Translations under genes and position numbers: made by a program
In this document: in pieces, positions 22,903 through 27,300 of the stretch
Position numbering within the stretch: position 1 is the stretch's first letter
Layout of the letters: each line of letters begins with the position of its first letter
Source of the DNA: an uncultured Clostridia bacterium
GTDB lineage: Bacteria; Bacillota; Clostridia; Oscillospirales; Oscillospiraceae
Length of the DNA: 27,300 nt
Assembly: GCA_937890525.1 (NCBI GenBank)
Contig: CALADI010000017.1
Location: forward strand, 1-27,300
Reading direction: 5' to 3'
Notes under the pieces: model-generated
The model's input: only the letters and a program-made list of their open reading frames with translations
Told to the model about the DNA's origin: nothing
The model's database searches: none

Positions 22903-23942
22903 CAGACCTCCAGATATCCCTTCAGCACGAGCAGCGTATTGTAGACCCCGTCCATATGGCTGCGCTCGTAGCCGTGGCTGGCGTAGACGCCTGCGCCGAT
23001 CAAGCCGTGGCGAAGGTCATGACCGGAGCGCAGGGTGGCTTCCACATCAGAACCGTAGTGGGGATAGACATCCACTGCATAGGCGGCACCCTCTCGGACA
23101 GCGGCATCGATCAGCTTGCCCACCACATCGTAGGCGTAGGGACCGCCGGAATCCTTGGCGCAGATGGAGCACTCCCGCTCGGTGCAGGCAAGACCGTCTC
23201 CCACGCAGCCCATATCCACAGAGATGGCTTCGGTGACACCGGCAGGAACGGATGCAGAACCGCCGTGCCCCACTTCCTCGTAGACGGTCACATGGACATA
23301 GACCCGGCGGCGAAGCTGGATCTTGTAGTCAGACAGATACTTGGCAAAGCCCAAGAGTATGCCCACCGACAGCTTGTCATCCAGAAAACGGCTCTTGAGA
23401 TAGTCGGAGTCCGTTCTGCGGGTGCGGGGGTCGAAGCAGACCATATCACCCACCTGGATCCCCAGCGCTTTGGCTTCCTCAGCGGAGGAAACCACCTCGT
23501 CCAGCACCACTTCCACCGTGTCAAAGCTGCGCTTGGTGGCGCTGTACTCCCCGTTTACATGGACGGAGGCATTGCAAAGCTGCAAGGTGCCCTCGATGAC
23601 CTTCCCACCTCTGGTGTAGACACGCACATTCTCCGCTTCTGCATTGTTGGCGTTCATCCCTCCAAGAGGGGTGACCTGAAGCCGTCCACTGGCCTTGATC
23701 TTGGATACCATAGCGCCCAGCGTATCGGTGTGGGCTGCCAGCATCAGTCCATCCTGGGTATCTGCGCCCCCCAGATCCACCAGAACACCGCCCTTGGTGG
23801 TGATGTGGGCAGGGAATCCCAGCTCGGCAAAGGCGGAGCAGACCCATTTTGCGGCGGCGGCGGTGAAGCCGGAGGGAGAGTCGATGCTCAGAAGCTGGGC
23901 GGTTTTCTCCCATGCGTATTCGGCGTATTTACGATCAAACAT
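22902..23942 (-). CDS. M42 family metallopeptidase (glutamyl aminopeptidase/endoglucanase-like)
   Basis: A 346-aa cytosolic aminopeptidase of the M42 family, which forms large tetrahedral complexes that trim peptides. Metal-binding and catalytic residues are visible: AAHTDTLG (His and the following Asp), FLDDKLS (bridging Asp), YEEVGHGG (catalytic Glu and ligand Glu), DMGCVGDG (ligand Asp) and SHGYERSHMDG (final His). The ATG at 23942 follows AGGAGGAA. It overlaps the YdcF-like gene by 8 nt upstream and the Dus gene by 1 nt downstream. Substrate preference is unknown. Confidence 0.93.
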   Translation of the reverse strand: MFDRKYAEYAWEKTAQLLSIDSPSGFTAAAAKWVCSAFAELGFPAHITTKGGVLVDLGGADTQDGLMLAAHTDTLGAMVSKIKASGRLQVTPLGGMNANNAEAENVRVYTRGGKVIEGTLQLCNASVHVNGEYSATKRSFDTVEVVLDEVVSSAEEAKALGIQVGDMVCFDPRTRRTDSDYLKSRFLDDKLSVGILLGFAKYLSDYKIQLRRRVYVHVTVYEEVGHGGSASVPAGVTEAISVDMGCVGDGLACTERECSICAKDSGGPYAYDVVGKLIDAAVREGAAYAVDVYPHYGSDVEATLRSGHDLRHGLIGAGVYASHGYERSHMDGVYNTLLVLKGYLEV

Positions 23943-24711
23943 AATATGTTCCTCCTAATAATGTGTAATACCAAAGGGCAAAGATCTCCCGCAGATAGTA
24001 GTTCATCCGCAGGGTAACGCTGGCGGTTTTTGCCGGGACGAGATCGCAGTCTACCCCAAGCCGGCGGGCAAAAAGCGCCGCCCGATGGAGATGGTATTCG
24101 CTGGAGACGATGGCAATGCGCTCCGGCTTGGTACCGGTGTGATCCCGGATCACCTCCAGAGAATAACGCAGATTTTCCAAGGTAGAGGTGGCTTGATCCT
24201 CCATCCAGACCCGGTGAGGATCAATGCCGAGATCCGTCAGCGCTTGATACATGCACAGGGCTTCGGATATGTCCTCTCCCGACCCCTGTCCGCCGGAAAC
24301 GATGGCCACGGCGTCGGGGTGGCTGATGAGATAATCATACGCGTGGTTGATCCGCTCCTGCAGGGAACGGGAAGGGGTGGTCCCGTTGACACCTGCTCCC
24401 AGCACCACCAGATAGGGGGCATCGGGAGCGGGTGAGCCATGACCGGAATGGACAATGAAGCCGCAGGTAATGCCCATGGCGGCAATGAAAAGGGTCAGGA
24501 TCAAGGACTCAGCGATCAAGAAGCGTTTCCTCCATTTGGCATTGGAAATGTGGCTCAGCAGGGTGTGGATGGGAATCAGCAGAGCTGTGGATGCCAAGAA
24601 AATGCCGGAAAATCGATACCCCGGGGCAGCCAGCCACAGCGCCGTCCCGGAGAGAAGCAGTACCGAGAAGCAGATCCACCGCAGAGGGACCGAATGGATG
24701 CGTTGTTTCAT
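23935..24711 (-). CDS. YdcF/SanA-family membrane protein (DUF218)
   Basis: A 258-aa protein with about three N-terminal membrane helices (about residues 9-85) followed by a DUF218 Rossmann-like domain: LVVLGAGVNGTTPSRSLQERI, IVSGGQGSGEDISEA, ATSTLENLRYS and IVSSEYHLHRAALFARRLG. The family (YdcF, SanA, ElyC) is linked to cell-envelope functions, but its chemistry is not settled. ATG 24711 is used, with AAAGGG 10 nt upstream. A GTG two codons earlier is an alternative. First gene of the minus-strand cluster, with the promoter at 24741-24769. Confidence 0.85.
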   Translation of the reverse strand: MKQRIHSVPLRWICFSVLLLSGTALWLAAPGYRFSGIFLASTALLIPIHTLLSHISNAKWRKRFLIAESLILTLFIAAMGITCGFIVHSGHGSPAPDAPYLVVLGAGVNGTTPSRSLQERINHAYDYLISHPDAVAIVSGGQGSGEDISEALCMYQALTDLGIDPHRVWMEDQATSTLENLRYSLEVIRDHTGTKPERIAIVSSEYHLHRAALFARRLGVDCDLVPAKTASVTLRMNYYLREIFALWYYTLLGGTYYV

Positions 24712-24740
24712 AGCCACGACGCCCTTTCCCTTTTTCCATC

Positions 24741-24769
24741 ATTTTATCACAATTATCCCGGGATGTCAC
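24741..24769 (-). promoter_or_regulatory. Promoter of the ydcF-like/M42/dus cluster
   Basis: On the minus strand GTGACA (24764-24769), 17-bp spacer and TAAAAT (24741-24746), about 30 bp before the start codon. Confidence 0.65.
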
Positions 24770-24801
24770 CACCTAAGTAAGTGATGCAAGCGGTGGGACA
24801 T

Positions 24802-24838
24802 AAAAAGCCGAAGCACCCGGCAGGATGCTTCGGCTTTT
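24802..24838 (-). terminator. Terminator after the HypC-like gene
   Basis: AAAAGCCGAAGCA (24826-24838 read on minus) pairs perfectly with 24803-24815 (13 bp, 10-nt loop) followed by TTTTT. It begins 7 nt after the stop codon of the small HypC-like ORF. Confidence 0.85.
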
Positions 24839-24844
24839 GGGGAT

Positions 24845-25000
24845 TCAGACTTTTTGAAAGGCGTAGTCCTCGAAGATGAGACGGTCCCCCACATCCGCAC
24901 CAAGAGGAAGCAGCGCCAGAGCCACCTCGGACGCTACACCGGTGTCATCATAGCGGACGATCCCATAATCTCCACGGACATCGATCAGCGTACAGTACAT
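24845..25000 (-). CDS. Small HypC-like OB-fold protein
   Basis: A 51-aa ORF with GGGAGG (25008-25013) 7 nt before ATG 25000. A second ATG directly before it (25003) leaves 4 nt. The product GDYGIVRYDDTGVASEVALA-LLPLGADVGDRLIFEDYAFQKV lines up with the core of HypC/HupF hydrogenase maturation proteins (the pattern V-D-x-GG-V-x-R-E-V-x-L-x-LLP ... VGD-x-V-x-V-H-x-GFA-x-x-K). Two differences matter. HypC starts with Met-Cys, whereas here the only cysteine is at position 3, and the C-terminal helix is absent (HypC is about 75-90 aa). It could be a minimal OB-fold protein with a different role. No hydrogenase gene is adjacent. The alignment is by eye. Confidence 0.65.
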   Translation of the reverse strand: MYCTLIDVRGDYGIVRYDDTGVASEVALALLPLGADVGDRLIFEDYAFQKV

Positions 25001-25016
25001 CATCGTACCTCCCGTT

Positions 25017-25047
25017 AAAAATTCGCCCCCGGAGAACCGGGGGCGAA
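25017..25047 (-). terminator. Terminator of nifJ
   Basis: TTCGCCCCCGG (25037-25047 on minus) pairs perfectly with 25022-25032 around TTCT, followed by TTTTT. It is 22 nt after the nifJ stop and only 4 bp before the ribosome binding site of the HypC-like gene. Confidence 0.85.
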
Positions 25048-25069
25048 AAACATGATCTTGTGTCAGGAA

Positions 25070-27300
25070 TTAGTCCTTGTACAGCTCGACCAGCTTCAGC
25101 AGGTGCTCGTAACGCTCCTTAGCGGCAGCTTCGTTCTTAGCGAACAGGTCGGTAGCACGCTCGGGGAACTCACGGGTCAGACGGCTGTAGCGAGCCTCGT
25201 TCATCAGGAACTCCTGATAGCCGCCCTTGGGCGCCTTGGAATCCAGAGTGAACTTGCCGGTCTCCTTGGTGGGATCGAAGCGGAACAGGTTCCAGTAGCC
25301 GCACTCGACAGCCTTCTTCATCTCGGCCTGGCAGTTGGTCATGCCGCCCTTGATGGAGTGCATCTCACAGGGAGCGTAGCCGATGATCAGAGAAGGACCG
25401 TTGTAAGCCTCAGCCTCGGTGATGGCCTTGATGGTCTGAGCGGGGTTAGCGCCCATAGCGATCTGAGCCACATAGACATAGCCATAGCTCATGGCGATCT
25501 CAGACAGGGACTTCTTCTTGGTCTCCTTACCGGAAGCGGCAAACTGAGCCACCTGACCGATGTTGGAAGCCTTGGAAGCCTGTCCGCCGGTGTTGGAGTA
25601 AACCTCGGTATCGAAGACGAAGATGTTCACATCCATGTTGGATGCCAGAACATGGTCCACGCCGCCGAAGCCGATGTCGTATGCCCAGCCGTCGCCGCCG
25701 AAGATCCAGACGGACTTCTTGGACAGGTATTCCTTCTTGGAGAGGATCTCCTTCACGGTGTCGCAGCAGACATTGGCTTCCAGATCGGCAACCAGAGCCT
25801 TGGTAGCGGCCTTGTTGGCCTCACCGTTGTTGAAAGTATCCAGCCAGTTCTGGCAGACAGCCTTACGCTCCTCGGAGGAGGTAGCTTCCATGACGGTTCT
25901 GACCTTGTTGGCCAGGGACTCACGGATCACAGCCTGAGCTGCGTACATACCCAGACCATGCTCGGCGTTGTCCTCGAACAGGGAGTTAGCCCATGCGGGA
26001 CCGTGGCCGTCAGCATTGACGGTGTAGGGAGAGGTAGCAGCAGGACCGCCCCAGATGGAGGAACAGCCGGTGGCGTTGGAGATGTACATCCGATCGCCGA
26101 ACAGCTGGGTCACCAGACGGGCGTAGCTGGTCTCGGCACAGCCGGCGCAGGAGCCGGAGAACTCCAGCAGAGGCTTGCGGAACTGGGAACCCTTGACGGT
26201 GTTGTCCATCATGTCGGGCTTGTCCGCGACCTTGGAGACCATGTAGTTGAAGACTTCCTGCTCGTGGAGCTGAGACTCCTGAGGAACCATCTTGATGGCG
26301 CCAACAGGACACACATTCACACAGACGCCGCAGCCCATGCAGTCCAGAGGAGACACGGCCATGGCGAAGGAGTAGACGCCCTTGCCCTTGCCAGCCTTGA
26401 CGGGGACGATCTTGGTGCCGGCGGGAGCCGCAGCAGCCTCAGCCTCGGTCAGAGCGTAGGGACGGATGGTAGCGTGGGGGCATACATAGGAACAGCTGTT
26501 GCACTGGATGCACTTGGTCTGATCCCACTCGGGGACGGTCACGGCAACGCCGCGCTTCTCGTAGGCAGCAGCGCCCAGAGCGAACTGACCGTCGGCGTAA
26601 TCCTCGAAAGCGGAGACAGGCAGGCTGTAGCCGTCCATCTTGCCCACGGGGTTGAGGATGTTCTTGACCATGGAAACGGTAGCGGCATTGCCCTCCAGAG
26701 CGGTGTCTGCCCCGTTGTCCTCAGCGGTAGCCCAGTCAGCGGGCACATCCACCTTGACATAGGCGGTAGCGCCGGCGTCGATGGCGTTCCAGTTGGCGTC
26801 GACCACATCGCGGCCCTTCTTCAGGTAGGAAGCCTCAGCAGCGGCCTTCATGTAGCCGATGGCCTCCTCGCTGGGCATGACCTTAGCCAGAGAGAAGAAA
26901 GCGGACTGCAGGATGGTGTTGGTACGCTTGCCCATGCCGACCTTGATGGCCAGATCAATGGCGTTGATGGTGTACAGCTGGATGTTGTTGTTGGCGATGT
27001 AGCGCTTGGAAGCAGCATCCAGATGGTGGCTCAGCTCCTCCAGGTTCCACTGGCAGTTGATCAGGAACACGCCGCCGGGCTTGACATCCTGAACGATCTT
27101 GAAGCCCTTGGTGATGTAGGAGGGGTTGTGGCAGGCAACGAAGTCAGCCTTGTTGATGTAGTAGGGGGACTTGATCTCCTTGTCGCCGAAGCGCAGGTGA
27201 GAAACGGTGACACCGCCGGTCTTCTTGGAGTCGTACTGGAAGTAAGCCTGCACGAACTTGCCGGTGTGGTCGCCGATGATCTTGATGGAGTTCTTGTTGG
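25070..27300 (-). CDS. nifJ: Pyruvate:ferredoxin (flavodoxin) oxidoreductase, C-terminal 742 residues
   Basis: The frame is open to the right edge, so the start lies outside and about 430 N-terminal residues are missing from the usual length of about 1170. The enzyme converts pyruvate and CoA to acetyl-CoA, CO2 and reduced ferredoxin. Visible parts: the gamma-like domain; a ferredoxin domain with two [4Fe-4S] motifs (CIQCNSCSYVCP and CMGCGVCVNVCP); and the thiamine-diphosphate domain with SGSCAGCAETSYARL, NATGCSSIWGG, IFGGDGWAYDIGFGG and VYSNTGGQ. The last cluster ligand probably lies in APCEMHS. Codon use is strongly biased (GAG, AAG, CTG), as in rpoBC, suggesting high expression. Confidence 0.97.
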   Translation of the reverse strand, partial: NKNSIKIIGDHTGKFVQAYFQYDSKKTGGVTVSHLRFGDKEIKSPYYINKADFVACHNPSYITKGFKIVQDVKPGGVFLINCQWNLEELSHHLDAASKRYIANNNIQLYTINAIDLAIKVGMGKRTNTILQSAFFSLAKVMPSEEAIGYMKAAAEASYLKKGRDVVDANWNAIDAGATAYVKVDVPADWATAEDNGADTALEGNAATVSMVKNILNPVGKMDGYSLPVSAFEDYADGQFALGAAAYEKRGVAVTVPEWDQTKCIQCNSCSYVCPHATIRPYALTEAEAAAAPAGTKIVPVKAGKGKGVYSFAMAVSPLDCMGCGVCVNVCPVGAIKMVPQESQLHEQEVFNYMVSKVADKPDMMDNTVKGSQFRKPLLEFSGSCAGCAETSYARLVTQLFGDRMYISNATGCSSIWGGPAATSPYTVNADGHGPAWANSLFEDNAEHGLGMYAAQAVIRESLANKVRTVMEATSSEERKAVCQNWLDTFNNGEANKAATKALVADLEANVCCDTVKEILSKKEYLSKKSVWIFGGDGWAYDIGFGGVDHVLASNMDVNIFVFDTEVYSNTGGQASKASNIGQVAQFAASGKETKKKSLSEIAMSYGYVYVAQIAMGANPAQTIKAITEAEAYNGPSLIIGYAPCEMHSIKGGMTNCQAEMKKAVECGYWNLFRFDPTKETGKFTLDSKAPKGGYQEFLMNEARYSRLTREFPERATDLFAKNEAAAKERYEHLLKLVELYKD

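Noticed and set aside
1..27300. Insertion sequences, prophage, CRISPR arrays or defence islands
   Set aside because: No transposase, integrase, phage or repeat-spacer pattern was found. Nearly all DNA is explained by core and transport genes.

Overview
The window looks like chromosome from a spore-forming, anaerobic gut Clostridium of the Oscillospiraceae type. This rests on a SpoVAC protein, a pyruvate:ferredoxin oxidoreductase, a ferredoxin-thioredoxin-reductase-like protein, RpoB/RpoC with the Firmicute arrangement, strong AGGAGG ribosome binding sites and TTGACA/TATAAT promoters. The species assignment is inference. I see no insertion sequence, prophage, CRISPR array or rRNA.

Layout. 1-930: the tail terminator of an upstream unit, then a metallo-beta-lactamase-fold gene broken by an in-frame TAG, followed by two hairpin terminators. 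905-1876 (minus): an RluA-family pseudouridine synthase overlapping a small cysteine-rich protein. 1935-10650 (plus): a potassium-uptake locus made of a 60-aa membrane protein, a promoter with an 8-bp direct repeat, a 32-aa membrane microprotein, kdpF, kdpA, kdpB, kdpC and a terminator, then a separate promoter driving the sensor kinase/response regulator pair kdpD-kdpE. 10661-10820 (minus): a single tRNA-Leu(GAG) with its own promoter and terminator. 10879-18513 (plus): rpoB-rpoC as a two-gene unit with its own promoter and a structured 5' leader, with no rplJ/rplL upstream and no rpsL/rpsG downstream.

18478-27300 is entirely minus strand: cysK; a GtrII-like membrane glucosyltransferase; a tightly packed cluster ydcF-like, M42 peptidase, dihydrouridine synthase, FTR-like protein and spoVAC, with start/stop overlaps between the first three; a tiny HypC-like OB-fold protein; and the C-terminal two thirds of nifJ (PFOR), which runs off the right edge.

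How the genes work together: KdpD-KdpE should sense low potassium or turgor and switch on KdpFABC. KdpD carries a motif close to the c-di-AMP-binding signature described for Staphylococcus aureus KdpD. RpoB/RpoC are core RNA polymerase. NifJ supplies acetyl-CoA and reduced ferredoxin, and the FTR-like protein may spend that ferredoxin on thiol reduction. The items most worth a second look are the structured rpoB leader with its overlapping small ORF, the microprotein ahead of kdpF, the 51-aa HypC-like protein between two terminators, the amber codon in the MBL gene and the lone spoVAC.
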